64,000 nt of DNA from an uncultured Alphaproteobacteria bacterium (GTDB lineage: Bacteria; Pseudomonadota; Alphaproteobacteria; RF32; CAG-239), in the NCBI GenBank assembly GCA_944391485.1, contig CALXTQ010000021.1:1-64000 (forward strand), given 5' to 3'. Below are positions 1-8,028 of the stretch, one piece after another. The position numbers and the translations under genes are program-made. The notes beneath the pieces were generated by a model. That model did not search any database. It was not told the DNA's origin and was given only the letters and a program-made list of their open reading frames with translations. Within the stretch, counting starts at the first letter, position 1. Every line of letters begins with the position of its first letter.

Positions 1-1
1 G

Positions 2-142
2 ACAGCAGAAGGAAGCCAAATATCCCAAGCCGTCAATACATCCGAGAAGTCAAGAACAAGGACACAAGTCCAAGAACTTGACATAGGTCTAGAGATAATA
101 TCTACTACACCAATTGAAGCTACAGTCCCCCTTCATGAATAG
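2..142 (+). CDS. possible C-terminal end of an upstream gene (partial)
   Basis: An open frame without stops runs from the left edge to a TAG at 140-142 and would encode 46 residues ending in VPLHE. It stops 18 bases before the reverse transcriptase start, so it could be the tail of a co-transcribed partner gene. The stretch is less AT-rich than the RT gene and contains an imperfect 19-base tandem repeat (about 48-86, units beginning AAGTC). No domain is recognisable. It could equally be non-coding RNA, so this call is weak. Confidence 0.3.
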   Translation, partial: TAEGSQISQAVNTSEKSRTRTQVQELDIGLEIISTTPIEATVPLHE

Positions 143-160
143 GTTTGAGAGAGCTGCTGA

Positions 161-1465
161 GTGCCCAAAGTGAAAAAATGTAGTCGAATAAGAACAAAAT
201 TTTATAATGAGCTATGCAAGTTGGATAATTTGCGTAGTGCGTGGGGGCATGTTCAGGCACGCATATCTGCATCAAAAAATGAAAAGATGAAAGGCAAGGC
301 CGAACATTTTCAGAAAAATATAGAACAAAGTCTGGCAAATCTCAGAGAACAATTGCGGCAACATACTTTTCAATTCAGTTCAGAAGCAACACCAATTAAA
401 AAGAAAGACAAAAAAAGTGAAAGGCCTGTTGTTAACCTAAATACGGTTGAAGGTAGAATTGTACAAAAGTGTTTGTTAGATATCTTACAAAATCATGCTA
501 AAATGCAAAAATATTTTAATTGTGATGCGAGCTATGGTGGCCTTAGAAAGAAAAATGTGGCTATGGCAGTAAAGACAATATATTGTTCTCTTAGAGATAA
601 AGGGCATATTTTTGCAAAAGCAACTGATATTAAATCATTTTTTACTAAAATTAAGAGTGATAGCGTTTTAAATAGGATTGCTGAATTTTGTCATGATGAT
701 GATTTTATGAAATTGTTAAAAAATGCTATTCAGTTAGAGGTTTCTAATTTAGATACAATCAAAGATAGAGAAGACTTGTATTACCAGTATATTTATACGG
801 AAGAAGGAGTTCCTCAAGGAAGTTGTTTATCACCGTTGTTTGGTAATATTTATTTGTATGATTTAGATTTGAAAATGCTTTCAAATTCAAATATTACCTA
901 TCTTAGATATATAGATGATGTTATTATCTTAGGTAAAACGAAAGAAGATGTTGAAAAGGCTTTTTTAGAACAATTAGTGCCTGATTTGGAAGCTTTGGGG
1001 CTGGGTATTTCTGTAAATAAAACAACAAAAGATTGTGTTAATCTTGCAAAAAATTGTATCGAATATTTAGGTGTTGATATTTCAAAATGTCGGATAAAAC
1101 CTACTCAAAAAGCTTTTAACAAAATAAAAACAGAAATACGTAATTTGCTAACAGATGCTTTGAATGATAAAGCAATAAAAAGGAAAAGTTTTTTTGAAAC
1201 GCTAAATACTGTAAATGGAAAAATAACAGGCTGGTCTCATCATTACTCATTTTGTCACGCTAAAAATGAATTTAATGCTTTAGATGCAGAGATAGATAAA
1301 GAAATGTTCGCGTTCTTTAATAAATATCAAGAAAAAATTAAAAATTCATCGGCGGCGGAATGCAGACAGAGATTGGGGATTAAAAGATCTATGGATATTA
1401 TCGATCAGAAGAATAAGAATGATATAATTAAAAAGTACAAAGAAGATGCTTTGACTAAGAAATAG
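161..1465 (+). CDS. stand-alone reverse transcriptase, group II-like
   Basis: This is an RNA-directed DNA polymerase of 434 residues. Visible RT motifs are TDIKSFF near residue 155 (first catalytic Asp, D156), GVPQGSCLSP near 216-225, and the active site YIDD at 250-253. These are followed by NKTTKD and a thumb-like NGKITGW near 350, as in group II maturases. The QGxxxSP box argues against a diversity-generating RT. There is no maturase endonuclease domain and no intron structure was seen. A TGA lies directly before the GTG at 161 and GAGAG lies upstream. The next in-frame ATG (287) would remove a conserved N-terminal helix, so GTG is preferred. It lies in a tRNA island, convergent with a nuclease-like gene. 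Such orphan RTs are often antiphage, but that role is inferred here. Confidence 0.85.
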   Translation: MPKVKKCSRIRTKFYNELCKLDNLRSAWGHVQARISASKNEKMKGKAEHFQKNIEQSLANLREQLRQHTFQFSSEATPIKKKDKKSERPVVNLNTVEGRIVQKCLLDILQNHAKMQKYFNCDASYGGLRKKNVAMAVKTIYCSLRDKGHIFAKATDIKSFFTKIKSDSVLNRIAEFCHDDDFMKLLKNAIQLEVSNLDTIKDREDLYYQYIYTEEGVPQGSCLSPLFGNIYLYDLDLKMLSNSNITYLRYIDDVIILGKTKEDVEKAFLEQLVPDLEALGLGISVNKTTKDCVNLAKNCIEYLGVDISKCRIKPTQKAFNKIKTEIRNLLTDALNDKAIKRKSFFETLNTVNGKITGWSHHYSFCHAKNEFNALDAEIDKEMFAFFNKYQEKIKNSSAAECRQRLGIKRSMDIIDQKNKNDIIKKYKEDALTKK

Positions 1466-1513
1466 TATTTTCCTGTTTTGTTGTTATTTTTAGGGAACAA
1501 TTTAAGGGGTGAA

Positions 1514-2299
1514 TTATTTTAGGTTGATACAAGACGGAGTATAAGCTCCACAGAAAAAAGTCTGTTTATATTTTGATATAAATTTATGTTGCTTTATTTT
1601 ATTGGTAAAATGACAGTAATTCCCTTCAGATACACTCGGATTGAAAACTAACAAATTGCACTCGTCACATTTCTTTATAAAAGTATTGTATTTTTCATTT
1701 TTGTTATCTATTGTTTGTTGTAATTGTTCAAAAGGGTCTTCTAAACTAAAGCATTCGTTGTTAACGAAGCAGTCGTACTGCCCATCAATATTGGGGAAAC
1801 CTGAAATTGTAAAACATAAAAATTCATCATTAACTTTGACCCACTTTTTTACTAATCTAGGAAATTTTTTTAATTTTTCTACGTTATCATCAATAAATGG
1901 TTCAATTTGAGCCTTTATTTCTTTTTCGTTGAATATATCAATAAATCCAGGATTATATACGGCATCAAGAAGGTCTTTCTTTGTTCTTCCTTGGTGAATC
2001 CTTTTATCAAATTTATCAATAATTATTGATAATGGTAAATTATGATGTTTTAGGGAATAATTACAGATTTTATTTCCTGTATTTTTCAATGCTTGCAGAG
2101 CACGCCGATGTTTGCTTTTAACAAGAAATTTTGTTACTTCTAAGCCAATTTTTTTTCCTGTTTGAGTAAGAAAAATAAAATCAGGGCTTTCTGTTTCTAT
2201 AGTTTCTTTTACATTGAGTTTGTTATACCATCTTTTTCCCATTGGAGTTGATAGAAAATAATTTAAAATTTCTTTTTCTTCTTCTTTATGCTTTTGCAT
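1514..2299 (-). CDS. putative PD-(D/E)XK-type nuclease
   Basis: A 261-residue protein with no family I can name. Near the N-terminus the pattern SPDFIF (D40), then a glycine turn, then IGLEVTKF (E54, K57), fits the core of PD-(D/E)XK nucleases: acidic residue at the end of one strand, acidic residue in the next strand, lysine nearby. The lysine is displaced from the canonical ExK spacing (here ExxK), so catalysis is not assured. A CxxC pair (KKCDEC) lies near residue 210. The gene follows the integrase on the same strand with a 15-base gap, suggesting cotranscription, and converges on the reverse transcriptase. A restriction or antiphage effector role is inferred from fold and location. Confidence 0.5.
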   Translation of the reverse strand: MQKHKEEEKEILNYFLSTPMGKRWYNKLNVKETIETESPDFIFLTQTGKKIGLEVTKFLVKSKHRRALQALKNTGNKICNYSLKHHNLPLSIIIDKFDKRIHQGRTKKDLLDAVYNPGFIDIFNEKEIKAQIEPFIDDNVEKLKKFPRLVKKWVKVNDEFLCFTISGFPNIDGQYDCFVNNECFSLEDPFEQLQQTIDNKNEKYNTFIKKCDECNLLVFNPSVSEGNYCHFTNKIKQHKFISKYKQTFFCGAYTPSCINLK

Positions 2300-2314
2300 T
2301 GAACTACTTTCTTT

Positions 2315-4135
2315 CTACGCTTTATCACCATAAAGACGCATTCTTAGTCTTTGGCGGGGAGAGGGGACGCGGGCTTTGATTTTCTTTAAGTTTTCTTCCA
2401 AATAAGGATATTGTAATTTACATATTTCGTTATAAAGGATTTCAATCGGGAAATTGCTGCCATATACTCTTTCACCGGTATCAATACCTTCCCATCCGCA
2501 AATAGCGTTTTGATATTCTCTGCCGACATTGGCATCGCGGAGTTCCGGCTTTACCGTATGGCGAAAGCTGTGAAAGACTTTTCTCTTGCCGCTGATACCT
2601 ATGCTTTCTAAATATCTGCCAAACCATTTGGACATTTTATCGGCATAGTGATTATATTGAGCGTAAGTAAGCTGATAAAATACGCGTTGTTTGCGTTTGG
2701 ATTTCACCGAAAGTAAATAATCTAAAAAGCCCATTTCAATAATTTTGGGGTGAATCGGCACAATTCTTTTAGAAACCTTATTTTTCAAATGTTGATCGGG
2801 ACGTTCATCTGTAAAAATCATATAATAAATGTTGTTTTCTTTTTTGATGTCATCGCAATAAAGTTGGCATAATTCGTTCAGACGAGCACCGCTGTATAAA
2901 GCCATTAGCGGAATATAGTAGCGATAGGCAAAGTTTTCATCTTCCGGATAAGGATAATATTCAGGATTAAATATCTTCAATAACTCGGCTTTGGTAAAGC
3001 GATCATAGCTTTGGCGGCTATCTTTGACCGGAATTTCTATCTGAACGTTTAAGGCCGCACTGACATAACCTTTTCTCTGGGCATAGGTTAAAAATTCTTT
3101 GAATACGCGTAAATAGCGTTTGACCGTGGTGGTGGACATGGTTTTCTCACCAATCTCGGGCAAAAGCATATCGGTTAGCTTTTTGTGTTTGGAAGCACTC
3201 GTCTTCTTCCAACCGCGTGGCACATAATAGATTTTGGTTGAAATCGTATCACAGTCTTTAGCGGTTAAATTTTCAACATACTTCTTATTAACCAAACTGA
3301 ACACCACATCCAGACAGGTTTCATCTTGATATAAAGTGTTATCGCCGGTTCCTTTGACATTTTTCTTATATTCTCTGAATTTTTCAAACAGAGTCTTCCA
3401 ATGTGTTTTAATTTGCGGCGAACGAACGGTATTGGCGGTTCTTTCTTCTTCTATATAACTTAAGCAACGCTCAATAACGGCCGGAATGTAGAAATTGCGG
3501 TTGTCGGTTTGAATGGCGTTAGCTCTGTTCAGAGCATAATCATCGGCCAGAGCCAAATGATTTTCCAGCTTATCCAGCCATTCCGGTCTTTGATTTGGTT
3601 CAGGTTCAACTGCGTTCTTTTTAACGGTACGTTTTAAGAAATCAAATACCGAAGGGGGAATACGTTTGTTTTGTTTGAGCGAAGTTATATATTTCTTTAC
3701 GAAGCTGACAACTTGCTCATCCTTAAAATCTTCATAAGAGCCATAACTATCGGAGTGTTCATAATCCGAGCGACTGAGCATAGTGATATCAAGCTCATGT
3801 ACCGAGAGCTGATTATTTTTAATTTGAAAATAAGAATCGTCTAATTTGTTTTGAATCTCTTTAATGCGGCTGGCAACGATATTTTCGATATCGTCATCGG
3901 AAAGAATGAGTTTGTTGTTTTTTATTTCCATCAGCAGCCGTTCCAAATCATTGATTAACGTATCAAACTTAAAAGTTTCTCGCTTCAATAGCAGGATGGC
4001 TATATTGTAATCATTAGTGTTTAAAGAATACCTAACGTGCGTTTTTTTGAAGAAAGGTTGGAGTGATTTTGGTATCCAATAGCGAAAATAATAGGTGTGA
4101 TTTCTGCGTTCCAAATGATTTTGTTTTAAGGCCAT
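2315..4135 (-). CDS. tyrosine recombinase / integrase with DUF6538-like N-terminus
   Basis: Site-specific recombinase of 606 residues. The N-terminus (HLERRNHTYYFRYWIP) resembles the short arm-binding module found in many alphaproteobacterial phage and island integrases. The C-terminal catalytic domain shows SGARLNEL (Arg about 418), FHSFRHT (His 522 and Arg 525), ICGWEG, and the nucleophile in GERVYG (Tyr about 558). I placed the start at ATG 4135, behind GGTGAG at a good distance, instead of a TTG five codons upstream. The gene begins about 110 bp from the tRNA-Gln 3' end, so that tRNA is the likely attachment site. All catalytic residues are present, so the enzyme may be active. Confidence 0.92.
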   Translation of the reverse strand: MALKQNHLERRNHTYYFRYWIPKSLQPFFKKTHVRYSLNTNDYNIAILLLKRETFKFDTLINDLERLLMEIKNNKLILSDDDIENIVASRIKEIQNKLDDSYFQIKNNQLSVHELDITMLSRSDYEHSDSYGSYEDFKDEQVVSFVKKYITSLKQNKRIPPSVFDFLKRTVKKNAVEPEPNQRPEWLDKLENHLALADDYALNRANAIQTDNRNFYIPAVIERCLSYIEEERTANTVRSPQIKTHWKTLFEKFREYKKNVKGTGDNTLYQDETCLDVVFSLVNKKYVENLTAKDCDTISTKIYYVPRGWKKTSASKHKKLTDMLLPEIGEKTMSTTTVKRYLRVFKEFLTYAQRKGYVSAALNVQIEIPVKDSRQSYDRFTKAELLKIFNPEYYPYPEDENFAYRYYIPLMALYSGARLNELCQLYCDDIKKENNIYYMIFTDERPDQHLKNKVSKRIVPIHPKIIEMGFLDYLLSVKSKRKQRVFYQLTYAQYNHYADKMSKWFGRYLESIGISGKRKVFHSFRHTVKPELRDANVGREYQNAICGWEGIDTGERVYGSNFPIEILYNEICKLQYPYLEENLKKIKARVPSPRQRLRMRLYGDKA

Positions 4136-4204
4136 GACTGTCTCACCCAACTGTCTCAGATGTTACAAAAGGGCATTTCCCGACATTTGAAGGCTTTTTC
4201 TAAA

Positions 4205-4233
4205 GAAAAAAGCCATTGAAAATCAATGGCTTC
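4205..4233 (-). terminator. terminator of tRNA-Gln
   Basis: Read on the minus strand, AAGCCATTGA and TCAATGGCTT form a ten-base-pair stem around a three-base loop, followed by a run of T. It lies immediately downstream of the tRNA 3' end and upstream of the integrase gene, so it probably isolates the island from tRNA transcription. Confidence 0.75.
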
Positions 4234-4243
4234 TCATTTTGCT

Positions 4244-4290
4244 TGGCTGGGGTGGCAGGATTCGAACCTACGAATGTCGGCACCAAAAGC
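4244..4290. other. probable attachment site of the island (tRNA-Gln 3' half)
   Basis: Inferred from the integrase next to the tRNA 3' end. Such integrases usually recombine within the anticodon or T arm and leave a copy of the tRNA 3' end at the other border, which is outside this window. The exact core cannot be determined here. Confidence 0.4.
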
Positions 4291-4318
4291 CGATGCCTTA
4301 CCGCTTGGCGACACCCCA
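4244..4318 (-). tRNA. tRNA-Gln(TTG)
   Basis: The minus strand folds into a 75-base cloverleaf. The acceptor stem is TGGGGTG with CACCCCA, the CCA end is encoded, and the T arm contains GGTTCGAATCC. The anticodon stem TCGGC/GCCGA encloses a loop with anticodon TTG, reading CAA glutamine codons. The 3' end faces an integrase gene, marking it as an integration target that is restored after insertion. Confidence 0.95.
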
Positions 4319-4606
4319 GTAATTTGCCGTATTGACCTGCGACGGGTTTCGGGGAACGGCACCCCGGCAGTTGCCTTTGAAAAACACCGGCAGCTGCGGT
4401 AATATCAATAAAGACAACAGGGCAAGCGTTGTCAGTTTATTTGCCATATACATATGCTAAAAAAAATATAAACGCAAGTATTTTTTCCTGATTTTATAAA
4501 AAGAAACGATCGAAATCTCCTGTTTATATTGTTTCTAACAAAATTGACAATGATTTCCAATCTGCTAAACCTACAAAATAAGATAAGTCTAATCAGGAGA
4601 TTATTG
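4319..4606. other. intergenic region upstream of the autotransporter
   Basis: About 290 bases between tRNA-Gln and the autotransporter start. The part near 4450-4600 is AT-rich and must hold the promoters of the divergent tRNA and autotransporter genes, but I see no convincing -35/-10 pair. A 49-codon minus-strand frame (4298-4447) with a hydrophobic N-terminus overlaps the tRNA and is not accepted as a gene. Confidence 0.5.
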
Positions 4607-7600
4607 ATGTTGTTCAGGACGAAAATTCTCAGATCGGTAAGTTATGCCGTTTTATTATCCGGCATGATGATGCATGGCAAAGCCCACGCTCAGGCTCTGC
4701 CGGAAGATGCGTCTTCTCTTACCGATGGAACTTTTATCGTCGAGGCGACGCCGGATGTGCCGGTGGATCCGCATGAGGGCGACATTGGAATTTCCGGCAA
4801 TGCCAACCTTACCATTCAGTCAACGACGACAGATACAAATTTTCAGGTAAACGGCAATATTACAGTCGGTGGCGAAGAAAATCCCGGCGGCAGCATTCAG
4901 GTTAAAAGCGAGACGGAAAATACCAGCCTGAACACCGCCCTGACTTTAAACGGCGGAACGGTTTCCGTCCTTAACGGCGGCAGATTCAGTGTTGTTTCGA
5001 CGTCCAACAATACGGCAGCCGTTTCCGGAATGATCGGCGTGAATATAGAAAACGGCGAACTGAGCCTAGTAAACAGTGTCATGAAAGGCGATGATTTGAC
5101 CTTTGCCATGTCCGGCGGAGTTCTGAATCTGACCAACAGTTCTGTTCTCTCCAAGGTTACGACTTCCGTCAGTTCCGGAGAAGAAGGCGGAGAAACCGGT
5201 GAGGAAGGAAGCGACAGCGGCGACGGAACGGTAACTTATGATGACGGAAATCCTGACAGTGGAAGCACCGACGATGGTACGGGAAGTGATGGCGGTGATG
5301 TCGGAAATCCTGATGAAGGTGGCGAAGAGCAGCCGGAAGAACCGTCCGGTCCCGAATTTTCGCTGAGCGGCAATGTGTCTATGGATAACAGTCAGTTTGG
5401 CATGTATTCTGATGATATTTCCATTGTCGGGCCGGATATTACGGTTCAGGATGCCAATGTCCAGATGCAGAATCAGAGCCAGATCAAAAAGATAAATTCC
5501 GGCGATATCGAAATAACCCAGTCCCAGATTGATATGGCAAACAGCGCTGTCCTCCATGGCGGTCAGACGGGAGATATCAGCATAACTGACAGTATCCTGA
5601 CGTTGAACGGAAACTCTCAGATTGTCCGCGGTATATTTACGACCGACAGCGACGGCAATGTCTCCCAGTCGGGCGGAAACTTCCCCACCAAGACGGCGAC
5701 GGAAGAGCAGACGGGCAATATTGACATTTCCGGAAGCACGATCACTCTGAACGATTCTTCAAAAATTCATCAGTCCATGTATGACAGCGACATCAATCTA
5801 GACAATTCCACGCTGTCGTTGAACGGTAATTCTTCCGTACAGATTGATCAGGGCAGTTTGAGCATCAGCGGCAGTACGGTAAATCTTGCTGGAAACGCAT
5901 CTCTGACGGCATATCTAGCCAATTCTCCGGTTGAAAATGCCATTTATCTGTACAGCGGAGAGATTAACGCCTCGGGAGCATCCAAAATCAAGGCTCATAC
6001 CACCGATTTTAGAGACGGAACGGTCTTGTTGTCCGGAACTGCTTCTCTGGAAGCTGAAGAAGGACATAAAATCAGCGGCGCCGCCGTCTCCGCTTCCGAA
6101 AACTCGTCAATTAAAGGGGATGTAACCCTTGGTTCCGGTTCTCTGACACTGGCTGATTCCGCGTCCTTGTCGGGCTCTGCGGAAGTCAATGGCGGAGAAC
6201 TTTTGATGCAGGATTCTTCGTCTCTGACCGGTAATGCCTCCATAACGGGCGGAACGGTTTCCATGGATGGGTCATCAGAAATCGGCGGAAATGTCAATTT
6301 AACGGGCACCGGCGGCCTGGCAATGGCCGGAGCATCTTCTGTCGGAGGAAATCTGACGGTTGACGGCCTGGGCGGTAGTTCTACGGTCAGTGTTAAGGGA
6401 GATAACTCCATAGACGGTCTGGTCAGCATTAAAAACGCAATTTTGGATATGGGCGAGGGCAGCCGGCTGACAACTGGAAACTTTACGGCCGGAGAGGGTA
6501 GTCAGATTAATATCAGCACCGGCGAAATTTCTCTTAAGCCCGGATCGACAATGTCTTTTGAAGACGGCTCCATTTATAATCTGACGATCAACGGGCTGGG
6601 AATGGGCGAATACGGCAAGGTTACCGGCGCCACGGCTGTGAATATTGCCGACGGCTCCCGCCTGAACGTGATTATCAAACGCGGAATTATCGCGTATAAT
6701 CCCGTTAACATGGATCTATTCAGCGGAACGGTAACCGGCAATTTCCTCAATTCCAACATGCGTTATGAGTTCAGTAACAACGGCAACGGAACTTTTGAGG
6801 TTGTCAAGCTGGATAATGTCGAGGAAATTGTCGACCGTTTCGGCGGCAATGCATCCGAAGCTGCTGCGGCCGATGCCTGGCTGACGGAAGGCGTTACTTT
6901 CGGAAACAACACCGCGGCGCAGAACCTTGTCGATAAGTTGGATTTACTGTCGCAGAATAACGGAACGGGGCTGGTAAACGCGATTTCGGCTTTGGCTCCG
7001 GATTCAGCGCCGAAAGTTCAGATCGTAACGCGGGAGAACAATCAGCAGATTTTCCGGGCCGTAACCAATCGTCTGCACGGCGGTTCGTCTTTGGCCAGCG
7101 AACCGGAACGCCGCAGTCTTTATCAGTACGGTCGTTATGAACGCGGCCGGCCGTCGACGGGATATTACAGAGACAGCGCTTTCTGGGCTCAGGGAATGTA
7201 CAATTATTCGGATTTGAGCGATACGGACGATTTCCGTGGTTTTACTATGCAGACCTGGGGTGGAGCCGTCGGTATAGACAATTACTTTACGGATGATCTG
7301 AAGCTTGGTATCGGTTATTCTTATCTGGATTCCGACGGAGATTCCGACTATCGGCATACGGATGTTGCCACGCATACCGGTTTTGTTTATGCTGAATATA
7401 AGCCCAACAACTGGTATATGAACATGATTGCCACTTACGGCATGTCTTCCTACAAAGAGGACAAAGACGTTCTGGGCGAAAAGATCAAGGCCGAATATGA
7501 TGTGGATTCAATCGGCGCGCAGGTAATGACCGGTTATAAGATGGGAGGCATCACGCCGGAAGTCGGAATGCGTTATGTAACCATGAAAATGGACGAATAT

Positions 7601-7957
7601 ACCGATTCCATCGGACAGAATGTAAAACCTGAAGATGTTACCGTCCTGACCGGTGTGCTGGGTGTAACCTTCAAACAGGATTTCAAGCCTGTCGGTGGTT
7701 TCACGATCCGTCCGGAAGCGCATATCGCCGCCACTTATGATATCAGCCGCGATGATGGAAAATCCGTTGTCAGCCTCGGCAACGGCACGAGCTATGAAAT
7801 GGTTGGCGAAGATCTGGATAAGTTCGGGGTTGAAGCCGGTGTTGCGCTGACGATGGACGTTCAGAACTGGATGGAGTTTTCGATCGGATATGAGGGCAAA
7901 TACCGCAAGGATTACATGGACCACAGCGGCATGGCCAATCTGACCATTAAGTTTTAG
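4607..7957 (+). CDS. autotransporter adhesin (type V secretion)
   Basis: Surface protein of 1116 residues. The chosen ATG follows AGGAGA and gives a clean signal peptide ending AHAQA near residue 24-28; an upstream start at 4529 would bury it. The passenger (about 30-830) is a long run of short Ser/Thr/Asn/Gly repeats of the beta-helix type. It is interrupted near residues 188-248 by an acidic, glycine-rich low-complexity segment. The last ~270 residues alternate aromatic and polar residues (for example FWAQGMYNY, WGGAVGIDNYF) and end in the terminal phenylalanine typical of outer-membrane barrels. It is expected to export its own passenger to the cell surface. A terminator follows, so it is monocistronic. 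Ligand unknown. Confidence 0.9.
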   Translation: MLFRTKILRSVSYAVLLSGMMMHGKAHAQALPEDASSLTDGTFIVEATPDVPVDPHEGDIGISGNANLTIQSTTTDTNFQVNGNITVGGEENPGGSIQVKSETENTSLNTALTLNGGTVSVLNGGRFSVVSTSNNTAAVSGMIGVNIENGELSLVNSVMKGDDLTFAMSGGVLNLTNSSVLSKVTTSVSSGEEGGETGEEGSDSGDGTVTYDDGNPDSGSTDDGTGSDGGDVGNPDEGGEEQPEEPSGPEFSLSGNVSMDNSQFGMYSDDISIVGPDITVQDANVQMQNQSQIKKINSGDIEITQSQIDMANSAVLHGGQTGDISITDSILTLNGNSQIVRGIFTTDSDGNVSQSGGNFPTKTATEEQTGNIDISGSTITLNDSSKIHQSMYDSDINLDNSTLSLNGNSSVQIDQGSLSISGSTVNLAGNASLTAYLANSPVENAIYLYSGEINASGASKIKAHTTDFRDGTVLLSGTASLEAEEGHKISGAAVSASENSSIKGDVTLGSGSLTLADSASLSGSAEVNGGELLMQDSSSLTGNASITGGTVSMDGSSEIGGNVNLTGTGGLAMAGASSVGGNLTVDGLGGSSTVSVKGDNSIDGLVSIKNAILDMGEGSRLTTGNFTAGEGSQINISTGEISLKPGSTMSFEDGSIYNLTINGLGMGEYGKVTGATAVNIADGSRLNVIIKRGIIAYNPVNMDLFSGTVTGNFLNSNMRYEFSNNGNGTFEVVKLDNVEEIVDRFGGNASEAAAADAWLTEGVTFGNNTAAQNLVDKLDLLSQNNGTGLVNAISALAPDSAPKVQIVTRENNQQIFRAVTNRLHGGSSLASEPERRSLYQYGRYERGRPSTGYYRDSAFWAQGMYNYSDLSDTDDFRGFTMQTWGGAVGIDNYFTDDLKLGIGYSYLDSDGDSDYRHTDVATHTGFVYAEYKPNNWYMNMIATYGMSSYKEDKDVLGEKIKAEYDVDSIGAQVMTGYKMGGITPEVGMRYVTMKMDEYTDSIGQNVKPEDVTVLTGVLGVTFKQDFKPVGGFTIRPEAHIAATYDISRDDGKSVVSLGNGTSYEMVGEDLDKFGVEAGVALTMDVQNWMEFSIGYEGKYRKDYMDHSGMANLTIKF

Positions 7958-7961
7958 CAAC

Positions 7962-7989
7962 AAAAAGGGCCTTGAACAGGCCCTTTTTT
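7962..7989 (+). terminator. terminator of the autotransporter gene
   Basis: AAAAAGGGCC and GGCCCTTTTTT form a strong stem with a short loop directly after the stop codon, ending in six T. The A-rich 5' arm means it could also work for the convergent HAD gene. Confidence 0.85.
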
Positions 7990-8028
7990 AGATTGTTTGA
8001 AAAATATACAAAAACAAAACGGTGTTTC

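Larger units (their letters stand above)
1..4243. mobile_element. right end of an integrative element in tRNA-Gln (left end outside window)
   Basis: A tyrosine integrase gene starts about 110 bp from the 3' end of tRNA-Gln and points away from it, the classic arrangement of an island integrated into a tRNA gene. Everything between the tRNA and the left edge is AT-rich compared with the rest of the window and encodes a recombinase, a nuclease-like protein and a reverse transcriptase, with no housekeeping genes. The distal attachment site lies outside the window, so element size and full cargo are unknown. The duplicated tRNA 3' sequence that would prove the boundary cannot be checked here. Confidence 0.7.

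Noticed and set aside
161..1465. Diversity-generating retroelement RT or retron
   Set aside because: The motif is GVPQGSCLSP, not the DGR type, and no template/variable repeat pair is visible. The retron-specific C-terminal features and an upstream msr/msd-type inverted repeat were not seen.
4298..4447. 49-codon minus-strand frame with signal-like N-terminus
   Set aside because: It overlaps 21 bases of the tRNA-Gln gene and has no ribosome binding site, so it is probably chance.
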